DNA of 64,000 nucleotides from Polytrichum commune. Taxonomy: Eukaryota; Streptophyta; Polytrichopsida; Polytrichales; Polytrichaceae. The notes beneath the pieces are model-generated. The model was not told the DNA's origin. It made no database searches and saw nothing but the letters and a program-made list of their open reading frames with translations. The translations under genes and the position numbers were made by a program. This document shows, piece by piece, positions 1 to 10,379 of the stretch. The stretch lies in the NCBI GenBank assembly GCA_950295325.1, contig OX485803.1, positions 69,581,554-69,645,553 on the forward strand, in the 5' to 3' direction. Positions within the stretch are counted from its first letter, which is position 1; each line of letters begins with the position of its first letter.

Positions 1-1
1 A

Positions 2-367
2 TGCGTCGGCTTCCAGCTTACTGAAAGTCATCACGCAGGAGCATTTCTTGTTGCCACTGCCATCCATCCCAAAAAGAGCATGAAGACAGATGAGGCGAAT
101 CTGAAACGTGAGGAGTTAGCTTCGTTGGTTGCAAATTGGAGGGCCGAATTTAATCTGGATGCGAGTAAGCTCGACGACAGCCAATTCACCCTCTTTCTAG
201 AAGCCACTGGATCTTCAGGTTACAAGGAGCTTTGCGACCTCAAAGACGATTCCAAGCATTTGAAAGAATCGCAAGCGGACAAAACATATGACCTGAATAA
301 TTTGGTCAGCGAACAACAGCAGCTGGCCCTCGGCAAATTCGAGAAGGCATTGTCTGCTTACCTTTAG
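2..367 (+). CDS. Unidentified ORF, 3' part, open at the left edge
   Basis: This frame is open from the first bases of the window to a TAG at 365-367, giving about 121 residues with no stop. The first internal ATG is at 80 (95 residues to the stop), but the frame upstream is also protein-like, so this is more likely the last exon of a gene entering from the left than a complete small gene. The product is hydrophilic and rich in Asp, Glu, Lys and Leu. It has no membrane segment, and its second half looks helical. I do not recognise the family. A chance ORF is possible, but the unbroken frame and balanced codon use argue for real coding sequence. Confidence 0.4.
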   Translation, partial: CVGFQLTESHHAGAFLVATAIHPKKSMKTDEANLKREELASLVANWRAEFNLDASKLDDSQFTLFLEATGSSGYKELCDLKDDSKHLKESQADKTYDLNNLVSEQQQLALGKFEKALSAYL

Positions 368-562
368 TCGGAATTTCACTGGGAGGAGAATTTGCTCTCA
401 GACACTGGCAACCTCCAGGGCGTGGAACAGAGGTGAGAACACTGTCCTGAATATCGGCTCGTCGTTAGGAGGCCGTTGCAATCATTACAGTGATTCGCCG
501 TTGAGGGACGTATAAGTTAAGACACCGGTTATCAGAGCCCAACATTTTCCTTTTTAATTACA

Positions 563-775
563 CCCATACCCAGACCATGCCCATCAGCAGTGACCCATGC
601 CCACCCATTATAATATCAAACCCATGCCCACCCATGAACAATAATATCGCAGTCATGCCCACCCATGCCCACCCCTGAACAATAATATCGCAGCCATGCC
701 CACCCATGCCCACCCATGAACAATAATATTGCACCCATGCCCACCCAAAACCCATGGGCATGGGTGGATATGGGC
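563..775. repeat. Minisatellite with CCCATGCCCACC units and a foldback end
   Basis: At least five imperfect units of about 30-50 bp combine the core CATGCCCACCCATG with the spacer AACAATAATATCGCA. The array ends with an inverted copy of its own core (CCCATGGGCATGGGTGG, about 750-767), so the last units can form a hairpin. Short ORFs on both strands here simply translate the repeat and are not genes. Confidence 0.8.
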
Positions 776-1091
776 ACCCAATGTAGGGCTCTGCTGGTTA
801 TGGTATTTTTGCCTGCTGCGTTTCGAAGTAACAAAGCTGCGAATCATGCCTTGTGGAAGTACTCACATTCATTGTCAAATTTTCAAAGCCTTCACAGCCT
901 AAGGAGGTCCCGAGTGTGCACACCAACCGTGAAGATGCGAAGTTTGAATGGGGTGAGTGGTGCTGGAAGCATGTCGTGGGGTCCGTAATCAGAAGTCTGC
1001 TTTCAATACATTGAAACTTCTAGTATAATAAGAAATGTGTAATCTGGAAGTATGACCAAATCGTAGTATTGCAAGCCTAAAATCTGATCTA

Positions 1092-1402
1092 GAGGAAGAC
1101 ATATTCCACATGATGAGAAACGTCTTCGCGAGATTGACAAATTTAAGTTCCCCAAGGGTTCGATTTCCGAAAGTTACGTGAGTTTACCCTTCAAGTTTGC
1201 CTTGGTTATCGTCATAATAATGATTCGAGGTTGGCACACCCTGGAAGGGCATTTTTGAGGGAACTCATGTTCAAATCGTCTCAGGAGCCTATCCTCGACG
1301 GCGAGAATGCCTTAACCCCAGGGCAGTATGGAAAGGTGCAAATTGACGAGACTGAAGGTGCCTACTGCAGCTTTGAGCAAGAGCTTTCTGCTCTGTGCAC
1401 TG
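1092..1402 (+). CDS. Candidate exon pair of an unidentified gene or pseudogene
   Basis: Two stretches look like exons. The first (about 1092-1179) follows an acceptor CTAG and ends at a donor TAC|GTGAGT. The second (1285-1402) follows TCTCAG and ends at ACTG|GTAAAT. Joined at phase 0 they read through in one frame, including SYEPILDGENALTPGQYG and QIDETEGAYCSF, which look like globular protein. A third piece around 1454-1486 (after GATCAG) can continue the frame. No start, terminal exon or family was recognised, and no upstream exon joins cleanly. This may be a decayed gene or a chance alignment of splice-like signals. Confidence 0.25.
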
Positions 1403-1791
1403 GTAAATAAGCAACAGCTCGAGCACAACTGAGTCATCTCTGGTTCTGAGATCAGTTTATGGAAGTCGAAAGATAAAATGTTTTACGTCGGTAATACCTG
1501 TAAATTGTTCATTCATTTGGCTAAGGGCAGTGGCTTGGGACTGATACTCTACGGAGAAATGTGTATACTTGAAGGTTCAGGTGCCAAACCCTATCAATTA
1601 CAGGTGACGTATTTACCTCAGGAAGGAGTTTCTAGGGTGATATTGCTACAGACGGCACCGTCATATGCAATTCTTTCCTAATACCACTCTTCATAAGTTG
1701 CAAGAAGTGGCAGACATCTCAAAGGACTACAGTAGTCCCTCTCTGATGGAACTAAACAAGTGCCACGGAGGGGTTGACCAAGATACCACAT

Positions 1792-2061
1792 TTAGAACTT
1801 AATACTTGTAATTATTCGAGGCCATTCGTAAGTGTCGATTCCCCGTGTTGGAAAGTGAGATTTGTGGAAAATAGTCAAATCTTCTACCTGTGCACTGTAC
1901 GTATGTGATGAAAGCAGAGCGAGATCCAATTTCAGTCCAATATGTCCACAGGGAATCTCAGAACTGAGAAGATCGTTCCTGCACTGCTTGATTAGAAGTT
2001 TTGCCACTTTGTTGAGCTCCATGAGTACACGCTTGAGAGGCCGAGGATTTGCTCTCCTTAA
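1792..2061 (-). CDS. Candidate exon or ORF, unidentified
   Basis: On the minus strand about 90 codons are open from near 2061 to a TAA at 1792-1794. The translation has protein-like composition, with a helical Leu/Lys-rich first half (for example LKRVLMELNKVAKLLIKQ) followed by a polar second half. No ATG with good context begins the frame except at the Met inside that helix (2022). I do not recognise it, and the opposite strand is also open over part of this stretch. Confidence 0.2.
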   Translation of the reverse strand, partial: LRRANPRPLKRVLMELNKVAKLLIKQCRNDLLSSEIPCGHIGLKLDLALLSSHTYSAQVEDLTIFHKSHFPTRGIDTYEWPRIITSIKF

Positions 2062-2065
2062 TTGA

Positions 2066-3126
2066 GAGAAACATCAGGAGAAGTCTGAACAAGATTAACC
2101 ATTGTACCTTTGGAAATCTCTGAATGGTCCACAAAATTGTTTTGTGAAGCTGTGCCTCCTGGCGTGTGACACTACCACCATGTGAGTCCTAGGCAATCGA
2201 CATGCCTTGAAACAATTATGCAAATCTACCACCGTGATAGGTTTACATATTTCCCACTGACGTATGATAATTTTTCAGCAGCATAAATCAAGTGTCCATT
2301 ACTCATATGCTTGTATTGTAAGGAGACATGGTGGTATAATATCCAAAGCTTACTGATTATATCAACTTCCAAAAAAGTTGGGTTCTAAGTATTCCCACCG
2401 GCTACCTAATATGGTCTGAGTCATTTAGGGTTAGTTTTCAAGTAGGTTGCTCGCCCACCAGATTCTAGTGGGTGAGTGGCCTACATGGAAACTAACCCTT
2501 AGTCTTCTACATCGACCAAGTCCCTTAGTGGCATGCGTTGTTGGGCTTTTGAAGTCTATTAAAGTTCTTGTCAAAGTGACATTTCATTTGTCCTACTTTT
2601 CAAACAATCCGTACAAGATTTGTTGACCATGGTGGATGATGTTTCTAGGTCTTGTTTCCAGTTACATTATATAATCTTACTTAGTGAGGCATTCGAATTC
2701 ATGCGCCATGTTAATTGTAGTGGCATATGTGACATATCCTATATATTGACAACATGAAGTGTATCCCATGCAACATGTGTGATTAGAATGTGACTAGGCT
2801 CATGTAAGTTGATCTTCCAAGCCTATTTTTGTTGATTTATAAGTTTATATATAGGCCTACCTTAGAAATTGCGGAAATGGAAAAAAAAATTATATATATA
2901 TATATACATCCATTGTTGCATGTGAAATGTTTCAAATATGCCCATGAGAATATATATTTTTAGGGTATGTCCGAACAAACATTATATTTTGGGATTGCTT
3001 GATAAATTTTTTGTCACTACCTTGAAAAACAATGAAAAGTGTACAACAATGCATTTTTAAGTTAGTATTGTTGAATATTTGGGTTCCAATATCCATGGCC
3101 TAGGTAGGAACTACATACTTTGTATT
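2066..3126. other. AT-rich intergenic DNA
   Basis: No coding pattern was found. The stretch holds an inverted short repeat of a 'gtgggc...ccacta' motif around 2440-2500 that recurs near 54300-54390, and a short A/TA-rich tract at about 2880-2905. Confidence 0.6.
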
Positions 3127-4219
3127 CTCCTATGCAGGGCATAAAATTGACACCCTGGGGGGTGTATTTTGCTTCCTAGAGTGTCCTAGGACACCCAAAT
3201 CTCAAACAGGGTGTCCCCGAGGACACCCAAAAATCCTACAAGGGTGTCCTTTTTACACCCAAAAAAAATTCAGGGTGTCCCCTGTACTTGTAGGGCCTAT
3301 CAGCGCATACCAAATTTGTGGCACAATTTTTGGACATTTCTAGAGGTGGTGAGATCCATTTTCAAGACTCTACAGGAGTGGTGCATTCACATATATTGCA
3401 TTATGCACCATTGCCTCATGCAATTGAGTTTGGTGGTGATGGTACCCTCCATGGGTGCAAGGTGATTGCACAGGCCTATGTGGTTAAGGTGATAGAATCA
3501 TTGCAGCAACGATTTCCTGATTTGGAGCTCTTCAATGCAGCTAAGCTATTTAGCCCTGTCTGTTTTTCAACAGACTTGACACTTCTTCATCGAAATGCTC
3601 GTTTATGACTTCAGAGTTTCATTGACCACTTCTGCACTAATGGAGGGAATCTTTTTGATGAGCGTGGTTTAAAATCAGAGCTTCGAGGTTTTTTGGATAC
3701 ACTTCATATTTCATGTGGTGGTCTTAAAATGCACCAAGCTTGGATAGTTTATTCTTCCAATTTGGACTATGTTGGAAGATATCCTCATATGACAAAGTTG
3801 TGGCAAGCTGTTCTTGTAATTCCTGCTAGTACAGCTTCTTGTGAGAGAGGAGTTTCTACTCAAAATCATATTAAATCTACTTTACGGTGTAGTTTGGTAT
3901 TAGAGACTTTGGAAGCACAAATGAGAGTTGCAATGGCAAAAATCCCCATAGAGGCCATTGACTTTGAACAAGTATGGGTAAAGTGGTGTGCTATGAAAGG
4001 CCGCCGCTTGTAGGTTTGATTTGCATTGCAAGTTATGATATGTAGTGATTTTTTTGATTTTTAATTGAGATTTTGAAATGATATTATATATTTTTCAAAA
4101 TTGTACCTATTTTGACAAAAAAACAATTTTAAGAGAAATTTATGAGGACACCCAAAATTTGGGACAGGGTGTCCCCTGGAAATTTGGCTAGGGTGTCAAA
4201 TTTATGGCCTGCTCCTATG
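3127..4219 (+). mobile_element. hAT-superfamily DNA transposon with intact ends and 8-bp target duplications
   Basis: The element runs from 3135 to 4211 (1,077 bp). Its ends are 21-bp terminal inverted repeats beginning CAGGGCATAAAATTGAC on the left. The right end, read in reverse, begins CAGGCCATAAATTTGAC, so 19 of 21 positions match. It is flanked by an identical 8-bp duplication CTCCTATG at 3127-3134 and 4212-4219. CAGGG-type ends and an 8-bp duplication are diagnostic of hAT transposons. Subterminal GGACACCC/GGGTGTCC motifs are repeated several times just inside both ends, as expected for transposase-binding sites. The interior keeps only the C-terminal transposase region, so this is an internally deleted, probably non-autonomous copy. 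Confidence 0.93.
3318..4013 (+). pseudogene. hAT transposase C-terminal fragment (hATC dimerisation domain), disrupted
   Basis: One frame from about 3318 to the TAG at 4011-4013 encodes the C-terminal third of a hAT transposase, of the kind often annotated as zinc-finger-862-like. It is broken once by an in-frame TGA at 3606-3608. The second half carries the hATC dimerisation signature: a hydrophobic YPHMTKLWQAVL segment, then VIPASTASCERGVS and IKSTLR, and a terminal VWVKW stretch. The N-terminal zinc finger and the RNase-H-like catalytic core are absent, so the product could not transpose the element. It lies wholly inside the TIR-bounded hAT element at 3135-4211 and reads in the same direction throughout. 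Confidence 0.88.
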
Positions 4220-4739
4220 AACGATATGAATTTGCATATGTCAATTATATCCAATTATATTTTCACAAAAGATAATATTACATCCAAGCACACTCATGTG
4301 GATTTTCTTTGCATTCAATTGTCCAATCTATCATACATATGTCATATGCTCTACAAATATAACACATAGTTAGATGATTATGGACCAACAAGGTGCCCAG
4401 AAATTGCACCATGGCATGTTCGGCAATTGCGAGGTCTTACGGTCATTGCTATCATATAAACATATGGCAATTGAAATGAGATGAGATTGATTTGTGAATG
4501 TTTGATTAAGAAAAACAACTGAGTAAGACCTGCATACCTTATATAAGGAACAGTGAATGATTCTTGGTTCTTCTCCAATTTTCAAATTTTCAATATTGGC
4601 TCAAGCCTCAATCTACAAAGTGAACTTCAAGACTGCACATAGACACATGCATAACAGAGTGCACCAAACCACCTATTTATTTGTTAACTATTTATTAGTA
4701 GTTGCCTATTGAAAAATTTAGGAGAACATTGCTATAAGG
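4220..4739. other. AT-rich intergenic DNA, no gene seen
   Basis: Only short chance ORFs occur. There is no recognised repeat apart from the flank of the hAT insertion. Confidence 0.5.
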
Positions 4740-5330
4740 TATGAGGGCCACTGCACACAAGAGCCAAGAACCATGACCATGAAATTGTGAGAGCCCAAAA
4801 GAAAGTGTCCAAAGGCCGTCCAACACACTTCCAAAATCATGTAGTCTGGTCACGGACCCTCAAGTGCAATGTGAAGTCATATGTGACCGGGCCCTCAACC
4901 AAATGCTATTTCAATGAATTTTTATTCATGCGGGTCCTCACGCATGATAAAATAGAATAAATCAATGGTTGCGAGCATTCGGAGTGCCATGGTCTCCCCG
5001 TTTTTGTGTTAGGCCTACCTCCAAGAGGTGGTTTTTGAAAATAATCCAAGTGACCATGAAACATGATCCATTCGATGCCATGTAGGAATCCATGTAGACT
5101 TTACATCCATCTTGCAGTCACATACTCCGTTGGTCCCTCAACCGTAGTGTGAAGTGAACTTGGACCGGCTTCACCTTTTCCACCAATGAGAGTGCTTGAA
5201 GTGTAATGGTCTCGGGCTCTCAGTCCCGTGTGTGAAGTGGCCCTGAGAGTTGGAATCCCATATAAATGCATTGGTCACCCGAGTTGTAAGTATAGGATCC
5301 AAGAATTTCAGGTACTTTTGTACCAGACTC
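4740..5330 (+). repeat. Dispersed repeat family R2, copy 1
   Basis: This block contains the recurring phrases 'agaaccatgaccatgaaatt', 'gaccatgaaacatgatccat', 'gccatgtaggaatcc' and 'gtgaagtgaacttggacc'. The same phrases in the same order recur at 26030-27400 and, on the other strand, at 20030-20470. No coding sequence or clear termini were found. I infer a decayed non-autonomous transposon or the non-coding part of a larger element. Confidence 0.6.
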
Positions 5331-7980
5331 AAATATTAAGTACTTAGGCATATCATAGTGAATACATAATCATTTTGATGTGCACAAAAACTAATGTCGT
5401 AGTAATAGACAGCTCAAAATCATTTAATATAATAGGAATTAAATACATATTAGAATTCTTTCAAGATTTGAGTAAATGGGATAATGTGGGTTCAAAAATG
5501 TAGGGTATAATATACTATCCGAGTTCAAATTGTATTTAACATCCTAGTCCCAGCCAGGGATTTGTGGCACTCAAGTGTATTTTTCACAGCTAGAGCGTTC
5601 TTCATTCGTTATCATCTCATCAATGATAATGCTAATTTTATTACAAGCAACACATGCAACTGAATGCGTATGAATACTTGTGAAAGTAGAAGGCATTACC
5701 TAAAATACTATAAAATATACATACTAAATCAGCACACTAATTTAAGCGTCATTGTAGAATGACAAAGACAATTTCAAATGGTAAGTCACAGAAATTATAA
5801 CCTCAATGTTAATGAGGTATTTGTAATGTTTTTGACCTCCAAGCTAATTACGTGCTTCATTGATGGTTTCACTTCCGGAATGAAAACCCCAACAATTGTT
5901 TGTTTACTAACTGGAAGTGCACATATATATTGAATTTTAGACCTTGAAGGTGAAGTGCACTCAACATGCGATTTGTAGTCAAGCGGCCTTCAAGATCACA
6001 AGGGCAATTCGTTTTTTTTCCAAAGTTGGGCGGGACAGACAACAGTTTTCGGTCGGCTTCAGAAAATTTAAAAAGAACTCTAGGAAGGTGCCCCAGCCCG
6101 GATTTGACACCCCCTAAAAATTCGTGGGGGGGTGTTTAACGTCCGCCTTCATCCATTTGTCGACCCCCAAAAGAAGGTCTACATAGACTCCATGAGCATT
6201 CCTTTGCCAAAGTGGGGCCAAAGGAAGGATGAGGTCACATTGATATCAAAAGTCTGCTTGAGGGCTCACCCATGACGTCAAGCGTTTGTAAGACGCCTTG
6301 TCACTTTGTAAAGCCATTGTGCAAACGGCCACACCGGCTTAACTCTAGAGCCCCTTTAACTCCGTACTTCCAAAGTGCCCTAAGAAGCTACAAGGTAAGG
6401 TCAGAATCATCGGATATAGGAACTCGACGAATAGAGTGGGGGTATGGACCCCGTACCGAGGTGGGGATGAATAGAGGACCGCACATGGTCCCCGAGTAAG
6501 ATAAGTCTAACTACATTGATTTATTGAGTGAGGGAGGGCTAAGCGTGCATGTGGGAAATTAGTGAAGGCGATACTAATTTTTTTTCCCGCTATGAGATTT
6601 GTGCCACCAAAAGATCCAGGAAGCATTGTTCATCTCGACATATTATTCGTAGCACCGCTATTGATTGAAAGTACTAGCACTGTTCATTTTAAAACTATCC
6701 ACTGACAAACATGTGTTTGTATATAGATTAGTTTATCACTCTGCAAGTACCTTAGAGCATGCACTAATTTCCTTGAAATGTATGGTACATGAGCATGTGT
6801 TTGTGAACTTAGTATCACTCAATAAAATAATTTAGCTATCACTAAATTTTGAGACTTGGCAAAATAGTGTGTGTTTCGGGAATTAGTCCCACACACACTA
6901 ATTGGGATAATCAGTGCAGTGTGCCGACTTATAATGTCACTGCTTTCTCTCTCACTTTTTTGTTTTCCAAGTTAGTGTGGAATATAGTAAGATAAGTGTG
7001 CATAAAATTGAGGGTGGTTTTAATAGCAATTTACGAGTTGCTTGGAGTTCAGTGGACCCTATGACAGTGCCACGTCATTGTGACATTTTAAGTAAAGAAA
7101 AAAAAGGTGATGTGGCATGACAACTAAGTTGGTGATTCTTGTATACTAACCCCAAAAGGCTTGGGCGTTCACATTAAATCAAAGATGTACCATAAAAGTT
7201 TGATTTGAAATGAATGTGGGATTGAATTGACACTACCTTTGTCAGTTGGAACAAGCAATTGTATTGTCATTGATCTTCATCAAGAAAATATTAAAAGAAA
7301 AAGGAAAAAGGAACATGTCATTCGATACTATACTAGTTTGGGCATGTGTCATCCTAGCATGTTGCACCCATGCATATAATTTGGGAACAATGGGGGCAAC
7401 AATCTCACCATCTACACATTATCCGTTGTATAATAGATAAATGTGTGATGTATGTTCACCACTTTCTACCAATGTTACAATGTCAACCTTGGCCCTAGTT
7501 GAGGGATGGGAGCAATCTCCACTAAGTGAAATTTTAAGCAATTCATTTTTTTAAAGTGAAATCATATCATTGAAGCTTTCAGTACATAAGCTAAAACACA
7601 AGATGATACAATTGACCACATTGATGAAATCGAGAAGAACTATCATGTCAAGAAGCTCATTCCATTCTCCATGTATTGAATTTCTAACATATTCTTCTAA
7701 AAGGGTCGTTCAAGGAGACTGTGTGTGAAAAATGTAAAACAATCGTAAATATGAAGTGGATTGTGAGTTCCGGCATACATGGTTGTGGTACATGATATGA
7801 GATAGGAATTGAAGAAAAAAAAGTTGTTCCTCTACTTCGAAAAATCAAATGCCCTTTTATAGCTTTGTGCTTGACTTAAATATAAGAGTAACACTTATGA
7901 CTGCACTAAGGGGCCATAAGAATAGGGAGATCCAACCACTACTATTGTGGGTGGAAAAGTAGGATGGATATAATTAGCAT
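5331..7980. other. Intergenic, repeat-poor to moderately repetitive
   Basis: No gene is recognisable. Near 6060-6150 there is a C/G-rich phrase (gacaccccctaaaaattc... gggtgtttaacgtccgcc) related to the repeats at 9170-9290 and 9660-9760. At 6880-6910 the phrase 'cacacactaattgggata' matches one terminal repeat of the MITE at 23118 and 59219, but no second end was found. Confidence 0.5.
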
Positions 7981-7984
7981 GACC

Positions 7985-8515
7985 TACACTAATTTCTAGT
8001 TAAGATAGGATTATTGCAGGTCCAAGACCTTGAGTTGCTCCGTTAGTCTTCATGAAGACATCTAACCAACACCTTACATAAAATTAAATAATCACCTTCC
8101 ATCTTTAAAGTAGCACAGAAACCATATAAATCACCCACATATATTTTCTAGAAAAACAATTGTTATGGTCCACGCTAATTTTTTTCTCGAAATTTAGCGT
8201 GGGTTGAAAATTAATGTGGTCCATTTTGATTCTCATATGAAAATTAACATGTACTCTAGAAAATTATTGTGGCCCTCAATAATAGGACAATTTAGTAGTC
8301 ACAAATGCGCCAATTGAGTTGGGTTTGAGAAATGATAGGGTCAAATTCAAGACTTTAAATAGATTTTCCGATGATTTTAGAGGAATCTATGAAATATATC
8401 TTATAATAAAATACTTAAAAAATAACCCCAAAAGACATTAACATGTAACTGGACGGACTTGAAAACACTTGGATCTCGACGGACTGTGCCAAATCTCCCC
8501 TAACATTGGAGTAAG
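7985..8515 (-). repeat. Dispersed repeats: 'tgttggttagatgtcttc' block and R1 copy
   Basis: The segment 7990-8050, read on the minus strand, matches 26410-26470 and 56980-57040 (ttggttagangtcttcntgaagac...ggtcttggacc). It is followed by an 'aaaattagtgtgg' inverted motif, and then at 8318-8510 by an R1 repeat (gattttagaggaatctatg ... aaatctcccc). The same block order occurs at 56450-57170, so these modules probably belong to one composite DNA-transposon family. Confidence 0.55.
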
Positions 8516-9011
8516 GTATATTTCCCTGATACCATTAGGGTGTCCTCTTTCCGTACTCTAGGGAACAAATTCAAACAATAAGGTCCAAGGGTTCCCAAAG
8601 TTTCCAATGCATGCGCTCTAATGAGGGAGGGGAGGTGTCAAATTTAAGTTAGGTGGAGCCCAGCTTGATGAAGGAAGCTTAGAAGCACTTGCATGGGAGA
8701 GGCAAGTACGAAAATAAAGAAACTAATCTCTCTAAATATGACAAGGTAAGCATGATTTCAAGGGCAAGAAAATTCCTTCCTATTCCTTTGCTATAAATGG
8801 TTGGCTAGGGTTGTTGGATATAGGACAACTTGGTGAGGGTATTTAGAACCAAGTCAGTGTGTAATTAGCTCATTTGGTGTTAGTTCCAAGACACATGATG
8901 AGTGTGTAAAGATAAATTTAAATGTAATCAATAAACAAGAATTGCTTCTACATAACATTATTAAGCAGTGTGTAATTGTTCATGTGGGCCCTGAGAATAT
9001 AACCATGGGAG

Positions 9012-9735
9012 TCACAACTAGTGCAAATTCAAGGCTTCAAGAAAATTACCAATCAATTTAGAGAAATCTGTAGAATATACCCCAATTTAACAAATAAAAA
9101 TTGAAAGATGTCAACATGTAACTAGTTGGACTTGGAATATCGATTGATTATGCCCAAAAATCTCCCCCACTATGGCAGGTGGTTGACATTAACCCTCCCC
9201 CTATGAAATTCAAGGGGAGCGGTATCTACATGCATAGGGGCTTGGGCCCGTGATTTGGCAACACCCCCCCCCTAAAAACTGAGAAATGTCAAATTGTTTT
9301 TTTTTTTTTTTTTGAGACAGAAGGCCGACAGGCCAGCGCCAAAGCACAGGAGGCAGTTCACCACCTGGCAAGTTTTCCGTCAAGTAGAGAGGAGATTTCA
9401 CAGCCGGGATTCGAACCACCAACCTCTTCCTTGAGATTTGGGTATCCCTCTACCATCACCCGGTAGTTTAAGGTCATCTCGGACCAAAGATGTCAAATTG
9501 TAATCTATTGAAATTCAAGGCTTCAAGAAAATTACCAATCGATCTAGAGAAATCTATAGAATATACCCCAATTAAATAAATAGGTATTGAAAGATATCAA
9601 CTTGGAAACATTAGGATATCGACTGATTATGCCAAAAAATCTCCCCCAACATGGCCGGGGGCGGACATTAACCCTCCCCCTACAAACTTTCAGGGGGAGC
9701 AGTCTCTGCACTGATAGGGGCTGGGGCCCATGACC
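9012..9735 (+). repeat. Direct duplication of a ~230-bp R1-containing unit, split by a SINE
   Basis: The unit at about 9012-9260 (aaggcttcaagaaaattacc ... ttaaccctccccctatgaa ... ataggggcttgggccc) recurs in direct orientation at about 9508-9735. The SINE at 9297-9489 lies between the two copies. Part of the C/G-rich end recurs inverted at about 9835-9940. Differences scattered through the copies indicate an old duplication. Confidence 0.7.
9297..9489 (-). mobile_element. tRNA-derived SINE, copy 1
   Basis: On the minus strand this begins GGTCCGAGATGACCTTAAAC, has a polymerase III B-box-like GGTTCGAATCC, a tRNA-unrelated body, and ends in CTCAAAA followed by a long A tail (seen as the T run at 9297-9313). 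It is flanked by an 11-bp target duplication, ATGTCAAATTG, at 9286-9296 and 9490-9500. The body matches the copy at 22091-22275 along its length. The tRNA-like head, A tail and target duplication together define a SINE; I cannot assign the source tRNA confidently. Confidence 0.9.
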
Positions 9736-10177
9736 TAACAACCCCCCAAAAGGAAAAAAAGAAGAAAAAAAGGATCAAAATTCTATGATCCCAACCAAAA
9801 ATTGTTAGCTGCCCCGCCCAACTTCAAAAATAATTTATGGGGGTTGCATGAGGGTGTCGGATCACGGGCCCCATCCCCTATCTATACAGAGACCCCTCCC
9901 CTGAAAGTTCATAGGGAAAGGGTTAACATCCGCCCTAGCGGGTGAGTCTAGTGTACGATTCATGGATGAAATAGCTAGAGTTTTCCCAAAGTATTAAAGA
10001 TTATGAGGTTGATATTGGTTGAATACGGATGAACATGTGCCCTTTCATCCATCATAATGTGCACTCCTATTATATAAGTTAATAACTCAAGACAGGCATC
10101 GCTATAACGCGGCACATGGGCGGCGTCCCGGATTGCTGGTGTGCGACGACTGTGGACCTAGCCTCCTGCACGGAACG

Positions 10178-10245
10178 GAACTTGTGAGGCGTGCACGGAA
10201 CTTGTTGTGCACAGAACTTGTGATGCCTATTCGGTGATCAGAACT
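10178..10245. repeat. Short tandem repeat of an ACGGAACTTGTG motif
   Basis: Four imperfect copies of a 16-22 bp unit (acggaacttgtgaggcgtgc and variants) lie at the start of the region leading to AOX. The surrounding 10080-10330 is GC-richer than its neighbours. Confidence 0.65.
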
Positions 10246-10379
10246 TGTTGAGCAGATGAGGAGCTGAAGGTGCTAAATAAGTTAAGCTATGTTGCATGTC
10301 ATTGTCGCCGCGTCGTATAACTTGACTTGTATGTAGGTTTAAGGCCGTTGCGCGCACTCGACACAATTAGGAACTCTCT

